Source of the DNA: Planctomycetaceae bacterium
GTDB lineage: Bacteria; Planctomycetota; Planctomycetia; Pirellulales; UBA1268
Assembly: GCA_005789975.1 (NCBI GenBank)
Contig: SXWC01000130.1
Span: forward strand, 1 to 12,549
Reading direction: 5' to 3'
DNA length: 12,549 nt
The notes under the pieces are model-generated. The model ran no database searches, was not told the DNA's origin, and was given only the letters and a program-made list of their open reading frames with translations. Positions 1 through 6,985 of this stretch are shown piece after piece. The translations under genes and the position numbers were made by a program. Position 1 is the first letter of the stretch; each line of letters opens with the position of its first letter.

Positions 1-2
1 GT

Positions 3-869
3 CACACCACGATGCTGCTGGGGGCGGCCGAGAAACTGGCCGCAGATCCGGACTTCGCGGGCACCGTGCACCTCATCTTTCAGCCGGCCGAGGAGGGCCT
101 CGGCGGCGGCCGCGTGATGATCGAGGAAGGGCTGTTCGAGCGGTTCCCCTGCGAGGCCATCTACGGCGTGCACAACGGGCCGAAGTTGCCACTGGGCAAG
201 GTCGTGACCCGGCCGGGCCCGCTCGCCGCCGCGGGCGATACCTGGGAAGCCGTCTTCGAGGGCACCGGCGGCCACGGCTCGATGCCGCAGGCCGGCACCG
301 ATCCCACGGTGGCGGCGGCGCATTTCATCGTCGGGCTGTCCTCGATCATCTCCCGCAACCTCTCGGCCAGCGACACCGCGGTGCTCAGCGTCGGCCACAT
401 CCAGGCGGGCGACTACCACAGCCCGAACATCATTCCCGCCAAGGTGGTCGTCCGCGGTACGGCCCGCAGCTACACGCCGCAGGTCCGCGACACGCTGGAG
501 CGCCGCCTCGGCGAGCTCGCCGCCGGGTGTGCGGCCGCGAGCGGCGGCACGGCCCGGCTGGCCTATACCCGCCGGTATCCACCCCTGGTCAACGCTCCGG
601 AGCAGACGGCCCTGGCGGTGAAGGCCGCCGCAGCCGCCATGGGCCCGGAAAACGTGCAGGGCAACTGCGAGCCGCTCGCCTTCAGCGAGGACTTCTCGTT
701 CATGCTCGAGAAGGTGCCGGGAGCCTACGTGGTGATCGGCAACGGCGACGCCCCGGATGCCCACTTCGTGCACACCCCGGAATACGACTTCAACGACGCG
801 TTGATTCCGTTCGGGGTGGCGTACTGGCTGAACATCGTGGCTGCGGAACTGGGCGGCACCGAGGTCTGA
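3..869 (+). CDS. M20 (M20D-type) metallo-amidohydrolase, 5'-truncated: N-acyl-amino-acid / hippurate hydrolase-like
   Basis: Predicted zinc-dependent amidohydrolase that would cleave N-acyl amino acids or related amides in the cytoplasm. The gene begins upstream of the window. Reading is open from base 3 (HTTMLLGAA), which matches the family's GHTTML segment just after the first metal-binding Cys/His; those ligands lie outside. The ATG at 12 is internal and is not the start. About 288 residues are visible, against a usual full length near 390. Visible family motifs are QPAEEG (metal and catalytic glutamates), GVHNGP (a metal-binding His), the dimerisation-domain signature GTGGHGSMPQAGTDP, and a C-terminal HFVHTPEYDFND carrying the last metal-ligand His. 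The acyl substrate cannot be read from sequence. The gene converges on the TAXI gene with only 3 bp between their stop codons. Confidence 0.9.
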   Translation, partial: HTTMLLGAAEKLAADPDFAGTVHLIFQPAEEGLGGGRVMIEEGLFERFPCEAIYGVHNGPKLPLGKVVTRPGPLAAAGDTWEAVFEGTGGHGSMPQAGTDPTVAAAHFIVGLSSIISRNLSASDTAVLSVGHIQAGDYHSPNIIPAKVVVRGTARSYTPQVRDTLERRLGELAAGCAAASGGTARLAYTRRYPPLVNAPEQTALAVKAAAAAMGPENVQGNCEPLAFSEDFSFMLEKVPGAYVVIGNGDAPDAHFVHTPEYDFNDALIPFGVAYWLNIVAAELGGTEV

Positions 870-893
870 CGCCTACGCGGGCTTGCCCGTCAG
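866..893. repeat. Inverted repeat at the convergent gene ends
   Basis: CTGACG (866-871) is repeated inverted as CGTCAG (888-893) around a 16-base GC-rich loop that can itself form a small GGG/CCC hairpin. It spans the stop codons of the amidohydrolase and TAXI genes. It could slow transcription from both sides, but there is no T-run on either strand, so it is not a canonical intrinsic terminator. A chance match is possible. Confidence 0.2.
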
Positions 894-2258
894 CGCCGTC
901 AGCCGCTCCTCGGCCCGGCGACGCACGGTCTTCAGGGCCGATTCGAGAGCGAATGAACTCCGCGTGTCCTTGTCGTCGAACCACGTGGCATCCACCAACG
1001 CCGCGATCTTGTCCGCCCGCGCGATGATGTCTCGCAGCTCTTCAGGGTTCGTCGTCGACTTCGCGCGCAGATCAAAATCCCGCAACGATGAGTAGAAGTA
1101 GTCGAGATGCGTTCCGGAGTTGAAGGACCGGATTCCCTTCAGCTTCTCGAGCAGCGGATTGACGACCAGGAAGAATGCCACGAGATAGACCCAGACCTGG
1201 TTCAGGAGCGTGGCCAGCCAGAGCGGCAGCGCGTCGAAATAGCCCGGCACGCCGCTGCTGTAAAAACGCCTCGCCACGGAACTCGAGGGGAACGACCCGT
1301 CGGCATGCCGGGGAAACCCGCGGCTCTCGGTGAAGAACGAATTATCGTTGAAGGCCGCTTCCTGGGCGGCGATCAAGAGCGCCCACTGCACGGCCGGGTG
1401 GGTGCCCTTTTCGACGAGCAGATCGATGGTCGAGGCGAGCAGGGTGACGTCGCGATCGGGCCGAATCCGATCAAGGTCGATCGAGCCCTTGGGAACGACG
1501 ACCGTCTGCAGGAACGGCAGCTTCTTGGTGTAGGCGTCGGCAAGCGTGAAGTCGTGGAGCCGCAGGCCGGGGTCCGCCAGGAGCCGCTGCGCCGTCTCGG
1601 ATTCGAAGGCGTCGACCAGGAACATCGCGTCGATCTCCCCGGCGAGCAGTTTCGTGGCCGCCTCGGCGTTGGGCAGTTGCACCCACTCGCCGCGTGGCTG
1701 GCCGTCGGTACGGTTCAGCCCCTCCACGATGCGGAACAGCCGGTTGGAAACCGAGCCCTCCGGCCCGATCGCGATCGTCTTTCCCGCGAGCGCCGCGAAC
1801 GGGTCGTCGCCGGCCAGGGCGTCCCCGCGGTGAATCAGCATGATCGTTGCGAGGCCGACGCTGCCGAGCGATTCGAGCGTTGGGTCATCCTTCGACGTGA
1901 ACGTTCCCGCCGTGATGAAACTGACACTGACTGCCGACCGATCATCCCCGAGATGCTCGAACCCCTCCACCTGACCAGACGTCGGCACGAGCTCGAGCTT
2001 CAGCCCCTGCTCGGCGAGTCTGGTCGCCAGCCCACGTGACCACCGGTCATAGACCGAACCGGCCTGCCCGCTGGCGATGGTGGTCGTGCGCGGTGGAATC
2101 GGCCTGAGGGCGACGGCCAGCAACGCCAGGGCGACGAGCGACAGGACCAGCGAAACCCGTTTGTGGAGGATGATCCGCAGCCACCCCTGCACCTCATGCC
2201 GGAGATCGCGCAGGGTATTGGCGAGTGTGTCACGAAGCGTGTCGATGATCGTGGTCAT
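873..2258 (-). CDS. Membrane-anchored TAXI/NMT1-like solute-binding protein
   Basis: This 461-residue protein resembles the TAXI family of TRAP-transporter substrate-binding proteins. A hydrophobic helix at about residues 35-52 has KR just before it and anchors the protein. The binding domain runs from about 55 to 340. It contains ASGQAGSVYDRW (61-73, like the family's TGGTGGTYY motif), IGPEGSVSNRL (164-174) and LLAGEIDAMFLV (204-215). A second helix at about 346-369 returns the chain to the cytoplasm, followed by a charged helical tail of about 90 residues (371-461). There is no signal-peptidase site, so it should be membrane-embedded rather than a free periplasmic receptor. No TRAP permease gene lies nearby, so transport by a classic TRAP system is unproven. 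The ligand is unknown (glutamate, dicarboxylates or others in relatives). The ATG has no obvious Shine-Dalgarno. A palindrome lies 28-43 bases upstream. Confidence 0.75.
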   Translation of the reverse strand: MTTIIDTLRDTLANTLRDLRHEVQGWLRIILHKRVSLVLSLVALALLAVALRPIPPRTTTIASGQAGSVYDRWSRGLATRLAEQGLKLELVPTSGQVEGFEHLGDDRSAVSVSFITAGTFTSKDDPTLESLGSVGLATIMLIHRGDALAGDDPFAALAGKTIAIGPEGSVSNRLFRIVEGLNRTDGQPRGEWVQLPNAEAATKLLAGEIDAMFLVDAFESETAQRLLADPGLRLHDFTLADAYTKKLPFLQTVVVPKGSIDLDRIRPDRDVTLLASTIDLLVEKGTHPAVQWALLIAAQEAAFNDNSFFTESRGFPRHADGSFPSSSVARRFYSSGVPGYFDALPLWLATLLNQVWVYLVAFFLVVNPLLEKLKGIRSFNSGTHLDYFYSSLRDFDLRAKSTTNPEELRDIIARADKIAALVDATWFDDKDTRSSFALESALKTVRRRAEERLTALTGKPA

Positions 2259-2310
2259 GGTACAGGTGCGTGCGTCGTGCGTCTGAAATACTATCGTATT
2301 TTACTGTACC
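2259..2310 (-). promoter_or_regulatory. AT-rich palindrome and flanking inverted repeat upstream of the TAXI gene (candidate operator/promoter)
   Basis: An island of AT-rich sequence in a GC-rich window. Read on the minus strand, AAATAC-GATA-GTATTT (2301-2286) is a perfect 6+6 dyad; one more pair matches after a single mismatch. It is 28 bases from the TAXI start codon, where a -10 element and an overlapping repressor site would fit. A second inverted repeat, GGTACAG (2259-2265, touching the start codon) and CTGTACC (2304-2310), encloses it. Such dyads are typical of dimeric repressor operators, but the regulator is not identifiable here. No convincing -35 is seen. Confidence 0.35.
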
Positions 2311-2466
2311 TCTGGCTTCGCGTATGAGTCGAGCCGGGGCCGTGAGGTTTAGCATCGCTTGAATGAAAGACGCCCGGTGTTCGGCCCTCGCGCTGGCCGG
2401 GAAGAATTCCACGGCCCTCACGACGGTGGTTGATTCGCGACAAACTCTGCAGAAAGTGGGAACGTC
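2311..2466. other. Intergenic leader of the beta-helix gene
   Basis: About 156 bp between the candidate operator and the beta-helix gene. No ORF with coding character was found. A weak GGGA (2458-2461) lies 5 bases before the ATG at 2467. No clear promoter hexamers or terminator are visible. Confidence 0.3.
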
Positions 2467-3426
2467 ATGCCACCCAAGCCACCCAAGAAACGTAATCCCG
2501 TGGTGAAGCGTGGGCCGTTGGCTGCCGGCCGTCGGCCCGTCGAGGTGATCACCGGCCCGATCGCCCGCGACCGCACGCTCGGCAAGGCGACGACCTGGGT
2601 CATCGCCGGCGAGGTGCGAGTGCGCCGTGGCGTCACGCTGAAGATCGCCGACGGCGCGACGCTCCTGATCGCCAACGGCGTGCTGCCGAAGAGCCGGCTT
2701 CGCCGCGCGGCGCTGATCTTCGACCCCGGCTCCGAGCTTGTCGCCGGCCGCTTCACTGTGCGGGCCTGCAACGCCGAACACCGTCCGGTCAGGGCGGCCG
2801 ACAACGGCGGCCTCTGGTTCCTGGGCACGTTTGCGGCGGGAAGCAAGGACGGCATAACGGTGAAGAAGAGCCGCGGCGGCCCGCCGTCGGTGTTTCGGGC
2901 AAGATCGATCACCGCCTCGCACCTCGGCCGTCGCGACACTTACCGCAGCCCGAAGACGGGCAAGGATCTTGACATTGGGGACGACATCGACGGCTTCTCG
3001 GTCGTCGGCGTGGGCCCGGACGAATGGCGGGTGCGGGAGGTGCGGAGCCTCCATTCGGCCGACGACGGATTCGACGTCACCAACTCGCACATCCGGCTCG
3101 ATCGCCTCGAGGTGCGGCATCCCGCCGAGGACGGCCTCAACGTGTCGAGCAGCCGGATCGAGATTCGCCGCAGCCTCGTGCTCGACGTGCCAAAGTCACG
3201 GGACGCCGACCGCGACCTCTTCGATCTGGAGACCGACGACGGCGGCTCGTTCGTGGAGCTGCCGAAGGGCTGCTGGGTGCGGCTGCGGGGTGTGTTCGGC
3301 GACCAGCTCGCCCTCTCCTCGCCCGACATGCCGCGGCCGAATACCACCGCCGACAACGAGCGGCCGTATGCCTACTCGGGCCGGCTCACCGCCGATGCGG
3401 TCATCTACTCGCTGACCGCCGACTGA
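2467..3426 (+). CDS. Right-handed parallel beta-helix protein of unknown function
   Basis: A 319-residue protein with no recognised enzymatic family. It starts with a Pro/Lys/Arg-rich segment (residues 1-24) instead of a signal peptide, so it is predicted to be cytosolic or exported by an unknown route. Residues 45-70 (AGEVRVRRGVTLKIADG and following) match the capping rung common to secreted beta-helix and polymorphic-outer-membrane-like proteins. Residues 199-242 hold two consecutive 22-residue coils, DDGFDVTNSHI... and EDGLNVSSSRI..., a period typical of parallel beta-helices. Asp-rich turns (DIGDDIDG 169-176, HSADDGFD 196-203, DLETDDGG 253-260) could bind cations such as calcium, or form a polysaccharide-binding or cleaving face, but no catalytic set is assigned. 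It is divergent from the TAXI gene and convergent with the next gene (23 bp gap). The fold is inferred from the repeat pattern. Confidence 0.7.
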   Translation: MPPKPPKKRNPVVKRGPLAAGRRPVEVITGPIARDRTLGKATTWVIAGEVRVRRGVTLKIADGATLLIANGVLPKSRLRRAALIFDPGSELVAGRFTVRACNAEHRPVRAADNGGLWFLGTFAAGSKDGITVKKSRGGPPSVFRARSITASHLGRRDTYRSPKTGKDLDIGDDIDGFSVVGVGPDEWRVREVRSLHSADDGFDVTNSHIRLDRLEVRHPAEDGLNVSSSRIEIRRSLVLDVPKSRDADRDLFDLETDDGGSFVELPKGCWVRLRGVFGDQLALSSPDMPRPNTTADNERPYAYSGRLTADAVIYSLTAD

Positions 3427-3449
3427 CCGAACTGGCCCGCTCCCCGTCG

Positions 3450-4280
3450 TCAGTATTGGATCGCGATGCCGGCGTCGGAGAAGAAGGGGGCGGCCTCGGT
3501 CGTCAGGCCCCAGCCCACACGCAGGCCGATCTCGACGTTGCGCGTGATGCTGTAGTGCGTGCCCGGGCTGAAGAATGGCCGTTGGGTGTCCTGCACCTGT
3601 CCCTGGGTGTAGGAGCCGAACCATTCGGCATGCACCTCCCAGCGTTCGGTCACCGGCGCCCGCAGCACGACCGAGGGCGTCCAGCGGCTGAACCAGTCGA
3701 CGGCGCCCTGGGAGTAGGCGTAGCGGATCGCGCCGTCGAGCCGCCAGTCGCCCCCCAGATCCCAGCCGGCCACGAGCGTCGCCACCGGCACGGTGCCGAA
3801 GACGTCGCCATACGTGGGCGTCGCCGCCTCCATGATGAAGCAGCTGTCGGGCAACAAACCGTCCTGGTGCGACGTGGCCAGCTTGAAGCCGTAGAGGATG
3901 CTCGACTCATAGAGCGTGCGGCCGTCGAGTGTCCCCTCGCCCACTTCCACGCTCGTCACGACGTTGCCCTGCGAGCCGACGCCGTAGTTGACGCCGAACC
4001 GCCATTCCCACCATTCGTTGGCACCCTGGCGGATCAGCAACTCCGGGTAGTTGTTCGTGGGCAGGCCGGACAGGTTGTCGATGTAGACGTGTGACGCCTC
4101 GATGAGGCCGCGGTCGCGTCCCACGCAGTAGGCGGACGGAGTGAACGCATCGCGGTCGGCATCGAGCTCGAACGCGAGAACGCCGCGCTGCGCGTGCGCT
4201 GCCGCAATCAGGACAACGCCTGCCGCGACGAGCAGGGGCGATGAGAGCAGGAAATAACGGCGCACGGCGAGCCTCGGCAT
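3450..4280 (-). CDS. Outer-membrane beta-barrel, PF13557-like ('transporter', MetA-pathway type)
   Basis: Predicted 276-residue outer-membrane protein. From the ATG at 4280 it has a signal peptide: RR near the start, a hydrophobic core at about 10-27 and a likely cut after AHA (28-30). The mature part is rich in alternating aromatic/polar strands (WWEWRFGVNYGVG at 90-102, WRLDGAIRYAYSQ at 179-191, WEVHAEWFGSY at 214-224) and ends in ...AIQY, a terminal aromatic as in barrels recognised by the BAM machinery. The DAFTPSAY and IDN...NNYPELLIRQG segments recall planctomycete members of the phenol-degradation MetA-like family, generally annotated just as 'transporter'. The substrate is unknown. 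A GTG start five codons upstream (4295) is possible. Neither start has a Shine-Dalgarno, and the ATG lies in a 6-bp hairpin arm. Confidence 0.7.
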   Translation of the reverse strand: MPRLAVRRYFLLSSPLLVAAGVVLIAAAHAQRGVLAFELDADRDAFTPSAYCVGRDRGLIEASHVYIDNLSGLPTNNYPELLIRQGANEWWEWRFGVNYGVGSQGNVVTSVEVGEGTLDGRTLYESSILYGFKLATSHQDGLLPDSCFIMEAATPTYGDVFGTVPVATLVAGWDLGGDWRLDGAIRYAYSQGAVDWFSRWTPSVVLRAPVTERWEVHAEWFGSYTQGQVQDTQRPFFSPGTHYSITRNVEIGLRVGWGLTTEAAPFFSDAGIAIQY

Positions 4281-4293
4281 CCACACGGGATGC
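4277..4293 (-). repeat. Start-codon hairpin of the PF13557-like gene
   Basis: GCATCC (4277-4282) and GGATGC (4288-4293) form a 6-bp stem with a 5-base loop. In the mRNA the ATG at 4280-4278 falls inside the 3' arm, so the start would be partly hidden if the stem forms. It may instead mean that translation starts at the upstream GTG (4295). No regulator or ligand can be suggested. Confidence 0.25.
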
Positions 4294-4295
4294 AC

Positions 4296-4506
4296 GGGAG
4301 GTCGGCCTTCCCGGGGTGCTGCGGGCAGGGTTTCGGAGCGAATCCGTACGGCTTATGTGGCCTGCCAGCGCGCCCGCCATGCTCCGGCAGGATCGTCTCG
4401 GGCATCCGCGGCCGGGCGGCTTGGCGAGACTTGGGCAGGTTGGGTAGCCTCGTCGCGGCCCGGTCAGTCCGACCTGGAGCCAACCCCACACCCGACGAGG
4501 CCCGCG
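4296..4506. other. Divergent intergenic region, barrel gene / histone-like gene
   Basis: About 210 bp of GC-rich sequence that should hold the promoters of both flanking genes. I found no convincing -35/-10 pair, no operator dyad and no small gene. A CGAGG (4496-4500), 6 bases before the ATG at 4507, is the likely ribosome binding site of the histone-like gene. An open frame runs from 4357 into that gene but lacks its lysine-rich composition. Confidence 0.35.
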
Positions 4507-4938
4507 ATGGCGAAGTCCGTGAAGAAGACACTCCGAAAGACCGCAAAGCCCACTCTCTCCCACCAGAAAAGGACGGCCAAGGCTATTGCTTCGGCGATCG
4601 CCAAGGCCCGCAAGGCCGCGGGCAAACGTGGCGACGATGCCGACATCCACGTGCATGTCGGCGACGTCGTGATGATGGGCTTCGACGAGGCGGTCGATGC
4701 GGAGGAGTGGGGTGCGCGGGAAACCAACAACGAACTGGGCCGGGCGAAGGGCCGCGGTCGGGCCGGCCGCGACACGGACGCGCAGGACGAGAAGAATCGC
4801 AAGGTGCACCGCACGATCACGCTGCGCAAGGGAGCGATGAAGCTCCAGGCCGTGGAAAAGTCGCAGCCGGTCAAAAAGAAGAAGGCCGCGACGAAGGTCG
4901 CGAAGAAGGCCCCGAAAAGGAAAACTCGCCGCCGCTAG
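4507..4938 (+). CDS. Small lysine/arginine-rich, histone H1-like basic protein
   Basis: A 143-residue, strongly basic protein. The start at 4507 (MAKSVKK) is chosen because the basic character begins there and CGAGG lies 6 bases upstream; the frame is open to 4357, but that part is unlike the rest. Layout: a basic Lys/Ala helix-prone arm (1-41, with AKAIASAIAKARKAAGKR), a central acidic/neutral segment (42-75, DADIHVHVGDVVMMGFDEAVDAEEWG in outline), a Gly/Arg stretch (79-88), a short TITLRKGAMKLQAVEK segment (103-118), and a terminal tail of mostly Lys, Ala, Arg and Pro (122-143). Such tails resemble bacterial H1-like proteins that coat DNA, so nucleoid binding is the favoured guess; RNA or ribosome binding is equally possible. 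No known domain was recognised in the centre. Confidence 0.65.
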   Translation: MAKSVKKTLRKTAKPTLSHQKRTAKAIASAIAKARKAAGKRGDDADIHVHVGDVVMMGFDEAVDAEEWGARETNNELGRAKGRGRAGRDTDAQDEKNRKVHRTITLRKGAMKLQAVEKSQPVKKKKAATKVAKKAPKRKTRRR

Positions 4939-4943
4939 GCCGA

Positions 4944-4965
4944 GGCAGGCTGGGCAAGCCCTGCC
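4944..4965 (+). terminator. Possible 3' hairpin after the histone-like gene
   Basis: GGCAGG (4944-4949) pairs with CCTGCC (4960-4965) around a 10-base loop, starting 6 bases after the TAG stop. No U-tract follows, so it could be a factor-dependent stop or an mRNA-stabilising stem. Confidence 0.3.
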
Positions 4966-5063
4966 GGTGATGCCGACCGGGGCGGCCCTGGAAGTGCGGA
5001 TTCCGCCGATAAGCCAGGTCGTAGGGCCGGCCACGACGGCCGCCTGCCGGGGACGACCCAGCC
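4966..5063 (+). promoter_or_regulatory. Leader of the BBP2 porin gene
   Basis: About 100 bp between the hairpin and the porin ATG. It contains the 11-base palindrome GCGGATTCCGC (4996-5006) followed at once by CGATAAG. A promoter or operator for the porin is expected here, but no standard -35/-10 pair is evident. The ribosome binding site is weak: GGGGA about 12 bases before the ATG. Confidence 0.25.
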
Positions 5064-6473
5064 ATGCAAAAGCGCGGCCCATGGATGCTCTGCGCGATCG
5101 CTGCGCTGCTGCTCGGGCCGCCTCCGGCTCCCGCGCGTGCTGACATCTCGCCGCCGCAGGACGTCTACGAACTCCGCGCCCGCGACCCGCAGCAGCCGGT
5201 GCAGCCTCCGGAGCGGTTGCTGTTTCCGCGCTGGCAGGAGGAGCGCCGGGCTTCGATCTACGGCTGGGTCGATTGCGGCATCGGCGGAAACACGCTCGGC
5301 AGCGACTTCAACGGGCCCGTCGGCCTCCAGGATCGCAACCTGCAGGCGATGATGAACCAGCTCTACCTCGTGGGCGAACGGCTCATCGACGTGGAGTCGG
5401 ATGATTGGCAGTGGGGTGCGCGGGTCGATCTGCTCTACGGCACCGATGCCTGGCAGACCGACGCACTGGGGCTCGACGCCTATCCCTTCGACCAGTTCGA
5501 CAACTTCGGCGTTCCGCGCTGGGGCTCCGGCCGCTACTACAGCCTGGCGATGCCACAGCTCTACGGCGAGATCGCTCGTGGTGATTTTTCGGTGCTGGTC
5601 GGCCACTTCTATTCGCCGCTCGGCTACGAGACCGTGCCCGCGGTCGGCAACTTCTTCTACACGCACTCCAACACGTTCATGTATGGCACGCCGAACACGC
5701 ACACGGGCGTCCTCGTCTACTGGCAGCCTGACGACCAAATCAGGATCGGCAGCGGCGTGACCAACGGCTGGGACAACTTCTCCGACGGCGTCCCCCCCGC
5801 CGCCAATCCCGACTACCCCGGCGCGGCAAGCAATCTCGCCTACCTTGGCAGCCTCACGCTCGCCTCCGAGGACGGCGGCCAGTTATTGACGGTGGCGATC
5901 TCAACAGGCAATGAATACACGCCGGTGATCGGTCCTGCGGACGATGCGCAGGGCGTGATGGTGGGCAATCGCTCGATGATCACGGCGTTCTTTCAGAACG
6001 AGATCGCCGAACGGCTGACCGCGGTCACGGAAGCGTCTGCGGCCTGGCAGTTCAACGCCGACACCGGCCTGCAAAATCGCGGCCAGCCCGCCGGGCTCGC
6101 CCAGTGGTATGGCGTCTCGCAGTATCTCTACCGCGGCCTCACCGACACGCTTTCCGCCGGAGTGCGGCTGGACTGGTTTCGCGACAACAACGGCTTCCGC
6201 ATCGCCTACCCCGCCCGCAACGCGGCCACGAACACATCACCCGTCGCGACCGGGTTTGCCGGCAACCTGTGGGCGGTGACATTCGGGTGCAACTGGACGC
6301 CCACGGCCAACTGGATCGTCCGCCCGGAAGTGCGATACGACTGGTACACGCCTTCGGCCTACGGCACCGGCGCGCTCCCTTTCGGCTCGATCAGCACGCG
6401 TCCCAACGGTCTCGTGACCGGTGACGCGTTCGGCCAGTGGTACCTCGGCTGCGACGCCATCCTCCAGTTTTGA
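5064..6473 (+). CDS. Outer-membrane porin, BBP2 / OmpL-like (PF07642) family
   Basis: A 469-residue beta-barrel protein expected to form a pore for small solutes in the outer membrane. The signal peptide has KR at 3-4, a hydrophobic core (about 7-18) and a likely cut after ARA (24-26). A short Pro-rich linker (28-55) precedes the barrel. Family-like segments are the first strand IYGWVDCGIGGNTLGS, VGHFYSPLGYETVPAVGNFF, and the repeated amphipathic strands WGARVDLLYGTD, VTFGCNWTPTANW and VRPEVRYDWY. The chain ends ...AILQF with a terminal Phe, the usual signal for barrel assembly. This family is abundant in Planctomycetota, which supports the taxonomic guess. Transported substrate unknown. The gene stands alone: 125 bp after the histone-like gene, and convergent with the next gene across 26 bp. 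Confidence 0.88.
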   Translation: MQKRGPWMLCAIAALLLGPPPAPARADISPPQDVYELRARDPQQPVQPPERLLFPRWQEERRASIYGWVDCGIGGNTLGSDFNGPVGLQDRNLQAMMNQLYLVGERLIDVESDDWQWGARVDLLYGTDAWQTDALGLDAYPFDQFDNFGVPRWGSGRYYSLAMPQLYGEIARGDFSVLVGHFYSPLGYETVPAVGNFFYTHSNTFMYGTPNTHTGVLVYWQPDDQIRIGSGVTNGWDNFSDGVPPAANPDYPGAASNLAYLGSLTLASEDGGQLLTVAISTGNEYTPVIGPADDAQGVMVGNRSMITAFFQNEIAERLTAVTEASAAWQFNADTGLQNRGQPAGLAQWYGVSQYLYRGLTDTLSAGVRLDWFRDNNGFRIAYPARNAATNTSPVATGFAGNLWAVTFGCNWTPTANWIVRPEVRYDWYTPSAYGTGALPFGSISTRPNGLVTGDAFGQWYLGCDAILQF

Positions 6474-6499
6474 TCGACAGCCGGATGCCAGTGGCAAGC

Positions 6500-6985
6500 C
6501 TACTTTTTGAGGTATTCGGCCAGCGTGTCGGTGTGGTGGCCGATCACCTTCCACTGGCCATCCTCCTTACGGAACGTGGTGGTCGCACGGATCGACACGG
6601 GCTGCGGTTTGCCGTCGAAAACGTGTTCGCCAGTTTCGTGGTAGCAGACAACCGCCAACGTCTGCCCGGCAAAGACATGCACCTTGTCGGGATCGACCTT
6701 GCCCGCGAGCTTCTTGGCCGCCTGCCTGTCCCAATACTGCTCTATCTGTGGCCAGCCGTGCAGCATGCCGCCCGCTGGGCCCATGTAGGTCACGTCATCA
6801 GCATGAGACCATACGGTCTTCATGGGCGCTGAATCACCCGTGAAGAGGGTGTTGAGCGCGTCGTGATAAGCGGCCAGAGCTGCCTGGACCCCCTGCGTGT
6901 CGGGATCGGCAGCATGCAGGGAAGGTGCGCTCATCAGAGACGTCGCCGCAGACACGAGCAGGACCGACAGGACGGGGTAACGCAT
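6500..6985 (-). CDS. Secreted NTF2-like (SnoaL/DUF4440-type) protein
   Basis: A 161-residue small cone-fold protein with a signal peptide. The start at 6985 is preferred over the ATG five codons upstream (7000) because GAGAGG lies about 7 bases before it and the signal peptide then begins MRYPVLSVLLVSAA, with a cut after LHA (23-25). The mature domain shows the family layout: an opening helix (QAALAAYHDALN, 34-45), WSHADDVTYMGPAGG (59-73), a WPQIEQYWDRQ helix (78-88), and the closing strands SIRATTTFRKEDGQWKVIG (131-149) followed by HHTDTL. These proteins bind small ligands or act as hydrolases or isomerases; no catalytic dyad can be assigned. It lies downstream of cstA on the same strand, but 155 bp away and with its own candidate promoter, so it is probably a separate unit. 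Confidence 0.8.
   Translation of the reverse strand: MRYPVLSVLLVSAATSLMSAPSLHAADPDTQGVQAALAAYHDALNTLFTGDSAPMKTVWSHADDVTYMGPAGGMLHGWPQIEQYWDRQAAKKLAGKVDPDKVHVFAGQTLAVVCYHETGEHVFDGKPQPVSIRATTTFRKEDGQWKVIGHHTDTLAEYLKK

Noticed and set aside
879..4961. Shared 10-mer GGGCTTGCCC / GGGCAAGCCC at 879-888 and 4952-4961
   Set aside because: One copy encodes the Gly-Lys-Pro end of the TAXI protein; two copies of a GC-rich 10-mer are weak evidence for a repeat family.
3907..5738. Overlapping minus-strand open frames across the histone-like gene and porin start
   Set aside because: Arg/Ala/Pro/Gly-rich, no domain character, and they conflict with better-supported genes.
6486..6496. TGCCAGTGGCA palindrome between the porin and NTF2-like genes, followed by a T-run
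   Set aside because: The loop would be one base (or the stem only four pairs), and the T-run lies inside the neighbouring gene's last codons, so it is not supported as a terminator.
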